Made by a program: the position numbers and the translations under genes. DNA of 64,000 bases from Aureimonas mangrovi (lineage in GTDB: Bacteria; Pseudomonadota; Alphaproteobacteria; Rhizobiales; Rhizobiaceae), in contig NZ_CP059692.1 in the NCBI RefSeq assembly GCF_014058705.1, positions 811,001 through 875,000 on the forward strand, written 5' to 3'. The notes under the pieces were generated by a model. The model ran no database searches and was not told where the DNA came from. It worked only from the letters and a program-made list of their open reading frames with translations. The first letter of the stretch is position 1; each line of letters begins with the position of its first letter. Shown here in pieces: positions 16,455 through 27,350 of this stretch.

Positions 16455-17950
16455 ACACGAACCTCATCATCATCGGCATCGTCGTCTATATCGCAATCTC
16501 GCTTCTCGTGGCCTTCCTGTCGCGGGCCGGCCAGTCCACCACCATGTCGGACTATTTCCTCGGCGACCGCACGATGGGCGGCGTCGTCTCGGCGCTCAGC
16601 TACTCGGCCACCACCTATTCGGCCTTCATGATGGTGGGCCTTGCCGGCCTCACCTATCGCGGGGGCGTCGGCGCCCTCGGCTTCGAGATCATCTATTTCG
16701 CCGGCGTCTCGCTGGTGGCGATCTTCGGCCCGCGCTTCTGGGCTGTGGGCAAGAAATACGGCTTCGTCACGCCCTCCGAAATGCTGGGCTTTCGCTACGG
16801 CAACAAGTGGGTGGCCGTCTCCGCGGCCGTGGCGAGCTGCGTGTTCCTCATTCCCTACTCGGCCGTGCAGCTGGCGGGCGTCGGCTATCTCCTGTCGGGC
16901 ATGAGCGGCGGGGCGATCTCCTTCGCGCTCGGCATCGTCGTTGCGACGGTCCTCGCGATCGCCTTCTCCTACATCGCCGGCATCCGCTCGGTGATGTGGA
17001 CGGACAGCGTCCAGGCGCTCCTGATGATTGTGGCGAGCGTGGCCGTCGTCGGGTTCGTCGTCTACGAACTCGGCGGCTTCTCGGGGCTCTTCGCCGCCGT
17101 GGAGGAAGCCGATGCGCGCATGCTGAGCGTGCCCGGTCCGGGGCTGTTCAGCTTCACCACTTTCCTCGGCCTGACGATCCCCTGGTTCTTCTTCGCCATC
17201 TCCAACCCGCAGGTGAGCCAGCGTCTCTTCATGCCCGCCTCGCTTGGCGCGCTGCGCAGCATGCTGATGATCTTCCTCGCCTTCGGTTTCGTCTACACGC
17301 TGGTGTCGGTGATCTGGGGCTTCTCGGCCTTCGTCGCCTTCCCCGACCTTGAGAACCCGGATCTCGCGACCTCGACGCTCCTGTCGTCCGAATATGTCCC
17401 GCCGCTCCTCGGCATCATCGTGATGATCGGCATCCTCGCGGCGGCCGTCTCGACGATCGACTCGATCCTCCTGACGCTCGCCTCGATGGTGGCGCGCGAC
17501 GTCTACGGCAATCTGGCAAAGCGCGACGACGCCCGCGAGCTGAAGATCGGCAAGTTCGTCATCCCGGTGATTTCGTTGCTCGCGCTCGGCTTCGCCGCTC
17601 TCCAGCTCAACCTGATCGCCGTCCTCTCCGTTGCGGCATCGGCGGGGCTGGTCGTGATGGTGCCGGCCATCATCGGCGCGTTCTTCTGGGAGCGCGGAAC
17701 GGCGGCCGGCGCGCTGGCGAGCATCGTCGGCGGCAGCATCTTCGTGATGGCCATGTACATGACGGGCAACTCGCTCTTCGGCCTGAACGCCGGCATCCTC
17801 GGCTTCCCGGTCTCGGCGCTACTGTTCGTCGCGGGCAGCCTCGTGACGAAGCCCTCCACCGACGCGGCGCGTGCCTTCATGGGCGAGGCGAACGCCGTCC
17901 TCGAGAAGGACGAGGGGCACACGGCGCCCGTTGCGCCGGCCGCAGGTTGA
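16451..17950 (+). CDS. Sodium:solute symporter family protein
   Basis: 499 residues with about 13 membrane segments, beginning at an ATG that overlaps the upstream small gene by 4 bases. Family features include DYFLGDRTMGGVVSALSYSA near the N-terminus, the ISNPQVSQRLFMPASLGALR region, and ILAAAVSTIDSILLTLASM in the conserved sodium-binding area. It imports a small organic anion with Na+. Its place between nicF and nicR suggests nicotinate or another pathway acid, but this is not provable from sequence. It gives the locus a second uptake route besides the TAXI transporter. It converges on nicR across a hairpin. Confidence 0.88.
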   Translation: MNTNLIIIGIVVYIAISLLVAFLSRAGQSTTMSDYFLGDRTMGGVVSALSYSATTYSAFMMVGLAGLTYRGGVGALGFEIIYFAGVSLVAIFGPRFWAVGKKYGFVTPSEMLGFRYGNKWVAVSAAVASCVFLIPYSAVQLAGVGYLLSGMSGGAISFALGIVVATVLAIAFSYIAGIRSVMWTDSVQALLMIVASVAVVGFVVYELGGFSGLFAAVEEADARMLSVPGPGLFSFTTFLGLTIPWFFFAISNPQVSQRLFMPASLGALRSMLMIFLAFGFVYTLVSVIWGFSAFVAFPDLENPDLATSTLLSSEYVPPLLGIIVMIGILAAAVSTIDSILLTLASMVARDVYGNLAKRDDARELKIGKFVIPVISLLALGFAALQLNLIAVLSVAASAGLVVMVPAIIGAFFWERGTAAGALASIVGGSIFVMAMYMTGNSLFGLNAGILGFPVSALLFVAGSLVTKPSTDAARAFMGEANAVLEKDEGHTAPVAPAAG

Positions 17951-17976
17951 GCGAAGAGCTCGACGACGATCGCGAC

Positions 17977-18001
17977 GGTCCGCATCCGGTGGGTGCGGAC
18001 C
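17977..18001. terminator. Hairpin between convergent symporter and nicR genes
   Basis: GGTCCGCA (17977-17984) and TGCGGACC (17994-18001) form a perfect 8-bp stem with a 9-base loop, in the 120-base gap between two convergent genes. No T-tract is present on either side. Position and symmetry suggest a shared terminator or a block to antisense transcription. Confidence 0.45.
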
Positions 18002-18070
18002 GAGGCCCTATCTCCGGCTAGCCACCTGAATGAGAGCGACACGGTTATGCTCTTCGCCGCAAAACTCCAC

Positions 18071-18505
18071 TCATGTCAGCTTGGCCAGAAGTTTGAGGAA
18101 GACTTGCCGCTCACGCGCGTTCAACGGTTCGAGGGTCGCCTCGGTGATCTCCTTGACGACGGGAATGGTCGCCTGCACCAGCGCGCGCCCCTTCTCGGTC
18201 GAGCGCAGGACGTAGCGCCGACGGTCGACCTTGTCGCGCTCGGTGGTCAGGAGGCCCTGGCTTTCAAGCCGCGACACCACGCCCTTCGTCGTTGCGGCAT
18301 CCATCGCGACAAGGCGGCCGAGCGAGTTCTGCGAAATCGGGCCGGGCTCGCTGTAGAGACGGAAGAGCGTCGAGAACTGCGTGGCGGTCAGCGTTGCTCC
18401 CGCCGCGCGCGAGAACAGGGTCATGTGACGCTGATAGGCCTTGCGCAGGAGGAAGCCGACCTGCTCGTCGAGAACATAGTCGGATGGCTTCACCTGATCG
18501 CCCAT
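18071..18505 (-). CDS. nicR: MarR-family transcriptional regulator of nicotinate degradation
   Basis: 144 residues with a winged helix: the recognition helix region is SLGRLVAMDAATTKGVVSR, followed by the wing DKVDRRRYVLRSTEKGRA. NicR homologues repress nic genes and are released by the pathway intermediate 6-hydroxynicotinate. It is divergently transcribed from nicA with about 155 bases between them, the classical arrangement for controlling both directions from one operator region. The TTAGTATGCATCC site at 18627 is a candidate operator. The name rests on MarR family membership plus location. Confidence 0.85.
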   Translation of the reverse strand: MGDQVKPSDYVLDEQVGFLLRKAYQRHMTLFSRAAGATLTATQFSTLFRLYSEPGPISQNSLGRLVAMDAATTKGVVSRLESQGLLTTERDKVDRRRYVLRSTEKGRALVQATIPVVKEITEATLEPLNARERQVFLKLLAKLT

Positions 18506-18594
18506 CGAATGCTCCGATACCTATCCCGCGTCGTATCGGCCCCCGGGCGCAATCGCCCGCTACCGGGAAGCGCCGCCTGGGGCCGGGTCCAATC

Positions 18595-18641
18595 GCTTAT
18601 AAGCCGAGCCCTGGGGAGACAAGCCGTTAGTATGCATCCGA
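18595..18641. promoter_or_regulatory. nicR-nicA divergent control region with TTAGTATGCATCC site
   Basis: GCTTATAAGC (18595-18604) is a perfect 10-bp palindrome, and TTAGTATGCATCC (18627-18639) contains the palindrome ATGCAT. The latter shares TTAGTATRYRY with the sites before nicC and the nadC-like gene. The likely -10 TAGTAT would start transcription near 18640, just before the nicA start. A small MarR dimer typically binds a palindrome of this size. Confidence 0.45.
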
Positions 18642-18660
18642 CTGAACGAGCGTGGTCGCG

Positions 18661-19173
18661 ATGAGGCGGGAGACGCAAAGGTCTGTGAGGTTCTGCCTGA
18701 ACGGCAAGGAGCGCACTGAAACCGTCGATGTCGAGCGTTCGCTTCTCGACGTCCTGCGCGCCGACTTCGCTATCAAGGGCCCGAAATACGGCTGCGGCCT
18801 CGCCCAGTGCGGAAGCTGCACGGTGCTGGTCGACGGCGCGCCGGCCAGAAGCTGTGTCCTGCGCGCGGCCAAGGCCGACGGCAGCGAGATCGTCACGCTC
18901 GAAGGGCTCGCGGATGACGAGCGAGGCGTGCTCCACCCGGTGCAGCAGGGCTTCATCGACGCGCAGGGCGCGCAGTGCGGTTATTGCCTCAACGGAATGA
19001 TTATGACGACGGTGGCGCTTTTGCGCGCCAATCCCGCTCCGAGCGACACAGAAATCCGCAGCGCCCTGCGCCACAATCTCTGCCGCTGCGGCACGCATCA
19101 GGAAATCCTTGAATCAGTGCGGCGGGCCGCAAGCCTCACGGCGGCTCGTCAGGCAGGCGGAGTCGCCACATGA
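18661..19173 (+). CDS. nicA: Nicotinate dehydrogenase, small [2Fe-2S] subunit
   Basis: 170 residues from the ATG at 18661; a GTG at 18652 would add three residues. It contains the two [2Fe-2S] cluster motifs of molybdenum hydroxylase small subunits: a plant-type ferredoxin set (KYGCGLAQCGSCTVLVDG) and a C-terminal set (QCGYCLNGM and HNLCRCGTHQE). It passes electrons from the molybdenum site of NicB to the cytochrome part. NicAB hydroxylates nicotinate to 6-hydroxynicotinate with water as oxygen source. The stop overlaps the nicB start by 4 bases. Confidence 0.93.
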   Translation: MRRETQRSVRFCLNGKERTETVDVERSLLDVLRADFAIKGPKYGCGLAQCGSCTVLVDGAPARSCVLRAAKADGSEIVTLEGLADDERGVLHPVQQGFIDAQGAQCGYCLNGMIMTTVALLRANPAPSDTEIRSALRHNLCRCGTHQEILESVRRAASLTAARQAGGVAT

Positions 19174-22100
19174 CGACGACCCCGCGCTCCGGCTCCATTT
19201 CAGTCTATCGCGAGACGCCCGCGCGCCGCGATACGCTCCTTACATTCGAGGCGAGCGGCATCGTCACCGCCTTCAACGGCCACGTGGATCTGGGCACCGG
19301 CATCCAGACGGCGCTGGCGCAGATCGCCGCCGAGGAACTGGACCTTCCCGTCGACCGGGTCCGCTTGGTGCTGGGCGACACGGCTCGCACGCCGGATCAG
19401 GGACCGACCATCGCCTCCGAGACGATCCAGATCGCCGCCGTGCCGCTGAGGCTGGCGGCCGCGCAACTGCGGGCCGAACTGGCAACCCGCGCCTCGCTGC
19501 GGCTGAACGCGCCGGTGGAGGAGATCGCCCTGCGGGACGGGCGCGTCGGCCATGCCGGTACCGAACTGGACTATGCCGACCTTCTCGACGACGAGGCGGC
19601 TTTCCTCGCGCTCGACCTTCAGGCGGTGGTGAAGGACCCTCGCGCCTATTCGATCGTCGGGCGCAGCGTCCCGCGCGTCGACCTGCCCGCCAAGGTGACG
19701 GGCACCCATCGATATATCCACGACGTGGACGTGGCCGACATGGTGCACGGCCACGTCATCCGGCCGCCTTATGAGGGCCGCGACAGCGGCGAATTCATCG
19801 GCCGCAGTCTCATCGGCTACGATCTGGCGGCCGTCGAGGCGATGGACGGCTTCATCGCGGTGGTGCGCGAGGGCGATTTCCTCGGCGTCGTCGCGCAGCG
19901 CGCCGACCAGGCGCAACGCATTGCCGAGGCGCTGCCGGTCGACTGGCATCTGCCGCCCGACTTGCCGGACCTGACGAACCTTGCCGAGGCGATCCGCGCG
20001 CAGCCCTCGACGCCGCGCCGGCTCGATGAAACGGGCGATTTTTCGGCCGGCATCGCGCAGTGCGACAAGCGCTTCGTGCGCACTTATCTCTGGCCGTACC
20101 AGCTCCACGGCTCCATCGGTCCTTCCTGCGCGATCGCGCACTGGCAGGGCGAGAGCGCCATCGTCTGGTCGGGCAGCCAGAACCCGCACATGCTGCGCGG
20201 CGACCTCGCCACTCTCTGCGGCCTCAAGCCCGAGCGCATCGAAGTGCGCCGCTATCAGGCGGCGGGCTGCTACGGTCGCAACTGCGCCGACGACGTCTGT
20301 GGCGATGCCTTGATCCTGTCGCGCGCCGTTGGGCGCCCCGTGCGCGTGCAACTGACAAGGGCGCAGGAGCATCTGTGGGAGCCGCGCGGAGCGGCGCAGG
20401 TGATGGACGTCGAGGGCGGGCTGAAGGACGGCCGCTTCCACGCCTACAGCCTCGACACCTGGTATCCGTCCAATCGCGGACCGAACCTGTCGCTTCTTCT
20501 CACCGGGCGCATCACGCCCGAGCCGCGCCCGACCGACATGGGCGACCGCACGATCATCCCGCCCTATCGCATCGCCCACAAGGCGATCACCGTGCACGAC
20601 ATGGCGCCGATCGTGCGCGCCTCCTGGATGCGCGGCGTCTCGGCCCTGCCCAACACCTTCGCGCATGAGAGCTTCGTCGACGAGCTGGCAGCGGAGGCGG
20701 GCGAGGATCCCGTCATCTTCCGCCTGCGCCATATCGACGACGAGAACACAGCCGATCTCATCCGTCAGACGGCCGAGAAAGGCGGATGGGAGGAGCGCAC
20801 CGGGCCGCGCCGTCGGCGCGACGGGCGCATGGCCTACGGGCAGGGTTTCGCCTTCGCCACCTATGTCCACGGCACGTTTCCGGGCACGGCCGCAGCCGCC
20901 GCTGCCTGGGTCTGCGACGTCACGGTCGATCTCGACAGCGGCGAAGTGAACCTGACGCGCGTCTTCGTCGGCCAGGACCAGGGCCTCGTCATCAATCCGG
21001 ACGGCGTGCGGCACCAGATCCACGGCAACGTCAACCAGACGGCGAGCCGCGTTTTGACCGAGAAGGTCACGTTCGACGAGATCACCCGCACCGGCTCTCC
21101 GCAGAGCTGGGCGAGCTATCCGATCCAGACCTTCCCGGAGACGCCGCATATCGAGACCATGCTGGTGGAGCGGCCGGGAGACGCAGCGCTCGGCGTCGGC
21201 GAGAGCGCGGCCGTGCCGTCCGCCGCCGCAATCGCCAACGCCATCTTCGATGCCACCGGCATTCGCCTGCGCGAGGTGCCATTCACGCCCGAAAGCCTGC
21301 GCCGCGCGCTGCAGGAAGAGAAGGGGCCGACCGCCGTTTCCGGTGCGCATGCGGGCTCGGCTGCGGCGAAGACGAAAGGCTGGCGCGAGCGGATGGGCTC
21401 CAGGGGGCTGGCGGCCGCCGCCGCACTGTGCGGCACGCTCACCGTCGCGGCGGTCGGTCTGCCGATCCACCGTTCGATCCCGCCGACGCCGGCACCGGGC
21501 GCCTCGAGCTTCTCGCCCGAACTTCTTGAGCGCGGCCGGCAGGTCTTCGCCACGGGCAATTGCGCGGACTGCCACACCGCGCCGGGCGGGGCTGCCAATG
21601 CGGGCGGGCTGCCGGTCGAGACGCCCTTCGGCACGATCTACACGACCAACATCACCCCGGACCCCGAAACGGGCCTCGGCCGCTGGAGCTTCACCGCCTT
21701 CGAGCGCGCCATGCGCCAGGGTATCAGCCGCGACGGGACGAACCTCTATCCGGCCTTCCCCTACACCTCCTTCGCCCGGATGGAGGGCGAAGACCTCTTC
21801 GCGCTCTACGCCTATCTCCAGACGCTCGAGCCGGTTCGCCAGGAGGCGCAGCCGTCGCAACTCGTCTTCCCGGCCAATCTGCGGCCCGTGAACGCGCTGT
21901 GGAACATGATGTTTCATGACGCGACGCCGCTTGAGCCGGAGCCCGCGAAGGGCGAGGCGTGGAACCAGGGCCGTATCCTCGTCGAGACGACGGGCCATTG
22001 CAGCGCCTGCCACACGCCGCGCAACGCGCTGGGCGCTGAGAAGGGCGGCGAGGCGGCCCTGTCCGGCGCGACAGTGAAGGGATGGTACGCCCCGCCGATC

Positions 22101-22619
22101 GCCGGGGAGGGCGCGTCCACCTTCGGCTGGAGCGAGGAACGCTACTTCGAGTATCTGCGCACCGGTTTTGCGGACGGCCTCGGCGCGGCGTCCGGGCCGA
22201 TGGCCGACGTCGTGGACAATCTCCAGGCTCTGCCCGACGCCGACATCGCGGCGATGGCGACCTATCTCGCCTCGCTGACTCCACAGGTGCCGGCGGGAGC
22301 CGACCCCGTCCCCGAGCCGGCTCGGGCATATAACGTCTCGGCGCCCGATGCGACGCACCGCTTGTTCGAGACCGCTTGCGCCGTCTGCCACGAGCCTGTC
22401 GTCACAGATCTCGCGACGGCCGCGCGCATCCCGCTGTCGCGTTCGCCCGCCATTCGCGCAGCATCGCCCGAGCCTGTGCGTACCGCGATCCGCGAAGGCA
22501 TCCGCGCGCCGCTCTCGCTTTCGACGCGCGATATGCCGGCCTTCGCGTTGGAGCTGACGGAGCGCCAGATCGACGACCTCGCGGATTATGTGCGGGCTCG
22601 ATATGGCGCCTCGCGGTGA
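19170..22619 (+). CDS. nicB: Nicotinate dehydrogenase, large subunit: molybdopterin domain fused to triheme cytochrome c
   Basis: 1149 residues. The first ~720 form the molybdopterin-binding hydroxylase domain (for example FNGHVDLGTGIQTALAQIAA near the start and ALGVGESAAVPSAAAIANAI, with the catalytic GVGE glutamate). A hydrophobic stretch near 740-760 is probably a membrane segment, followed by a cytochrome c region with three CXXCH heme sites at Cys798 (CADCH), Cys944 (CSACH) and Cys1070 (CAVCH). This matches the architecture of P. putida NicB, which sends electrons to the respiratory chain instead of NAD+. The topology implies a cytoplasmic active site and periplasmic hemes. It follows nicA by a 4-base overlap. 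Confidence 0.95.
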   Translation: MTTTPRSGSISVYRETPARRDTLLTFEASGIVTAFNGHVDLGTGIQTALAQIAAEELDLPVDRVRLVLGDTARTPDQGPTIASETIQIAAVPLRLAAAQLRAELATRASLRLNAPVEEIALRDGRVGHAGTELDYADLLDDEAAFLALDLQAVVKDPRAYSIVGRSVPRVDLPAKVTGTHRYIHDVDVADMVHGHVIRPPYEGRDSGEFIGRSLIGYDLAAVEAMDGFIAVVREGDFLGVVAQRADQAQRIAEALPVDWHLPPDLPDLTNLAEAIRAQPSTPRRLDETGDFSAGIAQCDKRFVRTYLWPYQLHGSIGPSCAIAHWQGESAIVWSGSQNPHMLRGDLATLCGLKPERIEVRRYQAAGCYGRNCADDVCGDALILSRAVGRPVRVQLTRAQEHLWEPRGAAQVMDVEGGLKDGRFHAYSLDTWYPSNRGPNLSLLLTGRITPEPRPTDMGDRTIIPPYRIAHKAITVHDMAPIVRASWMRGVSALPNTFAHESFVDELAAEAGEDPVIFRLRHIDDENTADLIRQTAEKGGWEERTGPRRRRDGRMAYGQGFAFATYVHGTFPGTAAAAAAWVCDVTVDLDSGEVNLTRVFVGQDQGLVINPDGVRHQIHGNVNQTASRVLTEKVTFDEITRTGSPQSWASYPIQTFPETPHIETMLVERPGDAALGVGESAAVPSAAAIANAIFDATGIRLREVPFTPESLRRALQEEKGPTAVSGAHAGSAAAKTKGWRERMGSRGLAAAAALCGTLTVAAVGLPIHRSIPPTPAPGASSFSPELLERGRQVFATGNCADCHTAPGGAANAGGLPVETPFGTIYTTNITPDPETGLGRWSFTAFERAMRQGISRDGTNLYPAFPYTSFARMEGEDLFALYAYLQTLEPVRQEAQPSQLVFPANLRPVNALWNMMFHDATPLEPEPAKGEAWNQGRILVETTGHCSACHTPRNALGAEKGGEAALSGATVKGWYAPPIAGEGASTFGWSEERYFEYLRTGFADGLGAASGPMADVVDNLQALPDADIAAMATYLASLTPQVPAGADPVPEPARAYNVSAPDATHRLFETACAVCHEPVVTDLATAARIPLSRSPAIRAASPEPVRTAIREGIRAPLSLSTRDMPAFALELTERQIDDLADYVRARYGASR

Positions 22620-23840
<1,221 letters not shown>

Positions 23841-24228
23841 TTAAATGCGCAATAAGTAACTGGGCTTGCTTCGGAGCCGACGACCCGCCGACACCACGTC
23901 CCGTAAGTTTTGAGTATGCGTCAAGCAGACCAAGCTATCTGATTGGCCGAAACAGGCAGCAATAGCTTCGCCCATCCTTGCCACCAACTGGCAGGGTATC
24001 GCCTCGAAAGCTACCGTCAGAGCGATCGTCTCCCAGCCTCGCCCTGCCGCAGCACAACCGGCTTGCAGATGCCGAATATCTGATATCGCGTAGTCGGCGG
24101 CGCTGGTTCTGCTAGCGTCATCGTGTTGTCGCATGAAGTTCTGGTCCGCTTCCTTTTTAGGGAAGCACCGGTCGAGCCTCGCTCGCTCGGCCGTGGGTAG
24201 AATTGTGCCCGGAAAAAAGGGGTAACGG
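23841..24228. other. 388-base intergenic region without a recognisable gene
   Basis: No convincing coding sequence on either strand; open frames here lack ribosome sites and family features. The only structure noted is GAGTATGCGTCAAG (23912-23925), similar to the TTAGTATGC sites of the nic promoters and to a sequence at 35951-35969. It could be a regulatory site for the transporter operon that starts at 24229. The gene start itself is preceded by AAAAAAGGGGTAACGG. Confidence 0.4.
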
Positions 24229-25245
24229 ATGAGACACTACGCCATTTCTGTCGCTGTCGTGCTTGGAGCAGCCGCTCCGGCAGCCTCGCAAGACCTGACC
24301 GTGACTGCCTTCGGCGGCATCTGGGAGGAGTCGTTGCGAAAGTGCACGATCGAACCTTTCCAGGCAGCGACCGGGAAACAGGTTGCAGTCCAGCTCGGCG
24401 GATCGGCCCAATGGTTAAATCAGATTTCGGCGACGCCCTCCAACCCGCCGATCGACGTTCTCCTGATATCAAGCGATGCGGCCTTCGACGCCGTGGAGCG
24501 CGGCTTGGTGGAACATCTGACAACCGAACAGGTGCCGGCGCTCGACCAGATCCTGCCTCGCTTTCGCGAACTGACGGGTGATAACGGCGCAGTGCACAAT
24601 TACGGCACGATGGGGGTCCTTTATAACAAGGACGTCATTGATGAGCCGCCCGCAAGCTGGAACGAGCTCATCGACGGGACGATCGAGGGTCGATGGACGT
24701 TGGCGATCCCCGGCGTCAACAACGGCATCAGCGCGATGCTGACGACCGTCTGGTACTGGTCGACGCAGCTCGGTGGCGACATCGACAATGTCGATCCGGC
24801 TTTCGAGAAACTGGCCGAAATGCGCGATAGCGGCAATCTGGTCGTCTGGAACAGTTCCAGCGACGTCATCCCGATGATGGGCAGTGGCGAGGCGGACATC
24901 GCGGTCTACTGGGACGGTCGTGCCTGGGCCTTTATTCGCGATGGGAACGACGAGTTCGACTTCTACGGCCCCGAGCCCGGCATGGTGCCCGCACTGACGT
25001 GGGTCCAGAAGGTGAAGAACGGGCGCGAACTCGGCTACGAGTTCATCGACTTCATGCTGCAGGAGGAGCAGCAATCGTGCTTCGCGGCCAACATTCTCTA
25101 CGGCGTCGGCAACGAGAATGCCACGGTGCCGGGCGACCTCCAGGCCTACATGCCTGACCATGAGGGCCTGGTGTTCCCACCCTTCGAGGATGCCGCCGCC
25201 AATTTGGCGTCGTGGGTCGAGCGCTGGAACCGCGAGGTCGATTGA
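24229..25245 (+). CDS. ABC transporter periplasmic binding protein, spermidine/putrescine (PotD) type
   Basis: 338 residues beginning with a signal peptide (MRHYAISVAVVLGAAAPAAS). The mature protein starts QDLTVTAFGGIWEESLRK, as in family 1 extracellular binding proteins of the PotD/AfuA group, and contains NYGTMGVLYNKDVID and IAVYWDGRAWAFI. It should deliver an amine or amino-acid-like solute to the ATPase and permeases encoded at 31942-34687. The binding protein and its membrane parts are separated by four enzyme genes of the same orientation, so uptake and first metabolic steps are probably one operon. The ligand is unknown. Confidence 0.85.
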   Translation: MRHYAISVAVVLGAAAPAASQDLTVTAFGGIWEESLRKCTIEPFQAATGKQVAVQLGGSAQWLNQISATPSNPPIDVLLISSDAAFDAVERGLVEHLTTEQVPALDQILPRFRELTGDNGAVHNYGTMGVLYNKDVIDEPPASWNELIDGTIEGRWTLAIPGVNNGISAMLTTVWYWSTQLGGDIDNVDPAFEKLAEMRDSGNLVVWNSSSDVIPMMGSGEADIAVYWDGRAWAFIRDGNDEFDFYGPEPGMVPALTWVQKVKNGRELGYEFIDFMLQEEQQSCFAANILYGVGNENATVPGDLQAYMPDHEGLVFPPFEDAAANLASWVERWNREVD

Positions 25246-25301
25246 CCGGTTCGGGGCGGCTTTGCCGCCCCATCTCTTCTTCCAACAATTCGGAACTGAC
25301 G

Positions 25302-27350
25302 ATGGGATATCGGGTCGGCGTCGACATCGGTGGCTCTTTCACCGACTTTGCTGTGTTTCATGAGGAAACCGGCAAGATTTCCAGCATGAAGACCTTCTCC
25401 CGACCGGATGAGCCCGGCGCCGAGGTCATAGAGGGCATTCGTCTGCTCGGCGAGCGTTACGGCATCCAACCGGCGGACATCACATACTTCACCCATGGGA
25501 CCACCGTGGGCATCAATACGGTGATCCAGCGTCGGGGCCTCAAGCTCGCGCTCTTCACGACGCGCAATTTCGAGGACGTCCTCGAACTGGCGCGGCTGAA
25601 GGGACCCGACATGTATAGCCTTCTGTCGAAGCGCCCGGCGCCGCTCGTGCGCCGTTCGATGGTGTTCGGCATCGTTGGCCGGCTGAACGCGGATGGCAGC
25701 GAACGCGAACCGCTCGACGACGCTTCGATCGTCGCAGCCGTGGAGGCGGCTCGTGCCAAGGGCGCCGAGGGCATCGTCGTGTCCCTACTGCATGCCTATC
25801 GCAATCCGGCCCACGAACTTGCCGTACGCGAGCGCATCGAGGCTCTGTGGCCAGGGGTTTTCGTCAACTGCTCCAGCCAGACGTGGCCGATCATCCGCGA
25901 GTACGAACGCACCATCACCTCGGTGATCGGCGGGTATGTGCAGCCTCGCGTGGCGCACTATCTCGGTTCGCTGCAGGCCGCTCTGAAACGGGCGGGCGTT
26001 GATTGCGAGCCGCGGCTGACGAAGTCGAACGGCGGCGTGATGTCGGCTGAGCAAGGCAAACGCGACTGCGTGCAGATGATCCTCTCGGGCACCGCCTCGG
26101 GCGTCATCGGCGCCGCACATCTGGCCAAGACATGCGGAATCGCCAACGCGCTCAGCCTCGACATCGGCGGCACCAGTGCGGACATCTCAGTGATCAGCGA
26201 TGGCGAACCACGCTACGGCACCGGCGAACTGATCGGCGACTTCAACATCCACATTCCGTCCGTCTCCGTGTCCTCAGTCGGCGAGGGCGGTGGCTCGATC
26301 GCTTGGGTCGATGATCTGGGCGTCCTGAAGGTCGGGCCGGAAAGCGCCGGCTCGCGCCCGGGCCCCGCCTGCTACGGACGCGGCGGCGATAGGCCGACGA
26401 TCACCGACGCCATGGCGGCGACGGGCCTTCTTGGCCACGCCCCGCTCGGCTACAGCGCCGTCGATGTCGACGTCGAGGCCTCGCGCAGGGCGATCGCCAA
26501 GCTGTCGGACCGTCTGGGCGAGAGCGTGGAGGAGACGGCTGAAGCCATCCTGAATGTTGCTATCTCCGGCATGTACACCGAAGTCAGCGCGCTGATCTCG
26601 AAATACGGTATCGACATCAGCGAGTTCTCGATCCTCGCTTTCGGGGGCGCAGGCCCAATGCTCGGCTGCCATCTAGCGCAGGAGCTCGGCGTAAAAGAAA
26701 CCGTCATTCCGCTGACGCCGGGCGTTCTCTCGGCGCTCGGAGGTCTCATCGCGGACCTTAAGAGCGACTTCCTCTCGACGGTCTATTTGGACCTCCAGGA
26801 CGACGACGGTCCGCTGATTGCGAACGAATATGCGAGGCTGAAGGGAGCGGCGGAGGAATGGCTCCTCGATGAACAGGGTTTTGCCGGACAGGCAGCCGTC
26901 ACCGTGAGCGCTGACATGCGCTACAAGGGCCAGTCCTACGAACTTGACGTCCCTGTCGATCTCGACGCTGCGTTGGCCGGTGACGTTGCGGCATTCTCGA
27001 CGGCGTTTCATGCCGAACACGAGCGGATGTACGGACACAAGAACACCGCGGCGCCCCTTCAGTTGATCTCGTTGAAGCTCGTCATCACGGCGGCGGGCGA
27101 AAAGCCGTCGTTCGAAGAGCAGGACGTCGTGGACGCGCATGCAGAGCCGGCAAACCGGGTGCAGGTCTTCATGGGCGGCGTTTGGCGCGAGGCGTCCCTG
27201 TTCCATCGCGCAGCGCTGGCGCCAGGTCACCACTTCCAGGGTCCGGCGATCGTCGCGCAGGACGACACAACCACGGTCATCCCGGCGCAATATGTCTGTC
27301 GGGTCGATCGAAACGGCAATCTGCGTGTCGCAAGGGAGCTCGCATCATGA
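25302..27350 (+). CDS. hyuA: Hydantoinase/oxoprolinase family protein, subunit A
   Basis: 682 residues from the ATG at 25302. The N-terminus YRVGVDIGGSFTDFAVF is the ASKHA-type ATP site of HyuA; further motifs are THGTTVGINTVIQRRG, LSLDIGGTSADISVI and LAFGGAGPM. With HyuB it forms ATP-dependent ring-opening enzymes such as N-methylhydantoinase, 5-oxoprolinase or acetone carboxylase relatives. The stop overlaps the hyuB start (ATGA). The substrate cannot be read from sequence; a lactam or cyclic amide imported by the adjacent ABC system is the simplest reading. Confidence 0.88.
   Translation: MGYRVGVDIGGSFTDFAVFHEETGKISSMKTFSRPDEPGAEVIEGIRLLGERYGIQPADITYFTHGTTVGINTVIQRRGLKLALFTTRNFEDVLELARLKGPDMYSLLSKRPAPLVRRSMVFGIVGRLNADGSEREPLDDASIVAAVEAARAKGAEGIVVSLLHAYRNPAHELAVRERIEALWPGVFVNCSSQTWPIIREYERTITSVIGGYVQPRVAHYLGSLQAALKRAGVDCEPRLTKSNGGVMSAEQGKRDCVQMILSGTASGVIGAAHLAKTCGIANALSLDIGGTSADISVISDGEPRYGTGELIGDFNIHIPSVSVSSVGEGGGSIAWVDDLGVLKVGPESAGSRPGPACYGRGGDRPTITDAMAATGLLGHAPLGYSAVDVDVEASRRAIAKLSDRLGESVEETAEAILNVAISGMYTEVSALISKYGIDISEFSILAFGGAGPMLGCHLAQELGVKETVIPLTPGVLSALGGLIADLKSDFLSTVYLDLQDDDGPLIANEYARLKGAAEEWLLDEQGFAGQAAVTVSADMRYKGQSYELDVPVDLDAALAGDVAAFSTAFHAEHERMYGHKNTAAPLQLISLKLVITAAGEKPSFEEQDVVDAHAEPANRVQVFMGGVWREASLFHRAALAPGHHFQGPAIVAQDDTTTVIPAQYVCRVDRNGNLRVARELAS

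Noticed and set aside
23841-24134. Minus-strand open frame of 97 codons downstream of nicC
   Set aside because: No ribosome site, no homology pattern, and composition does not resemble neighbouring genes.
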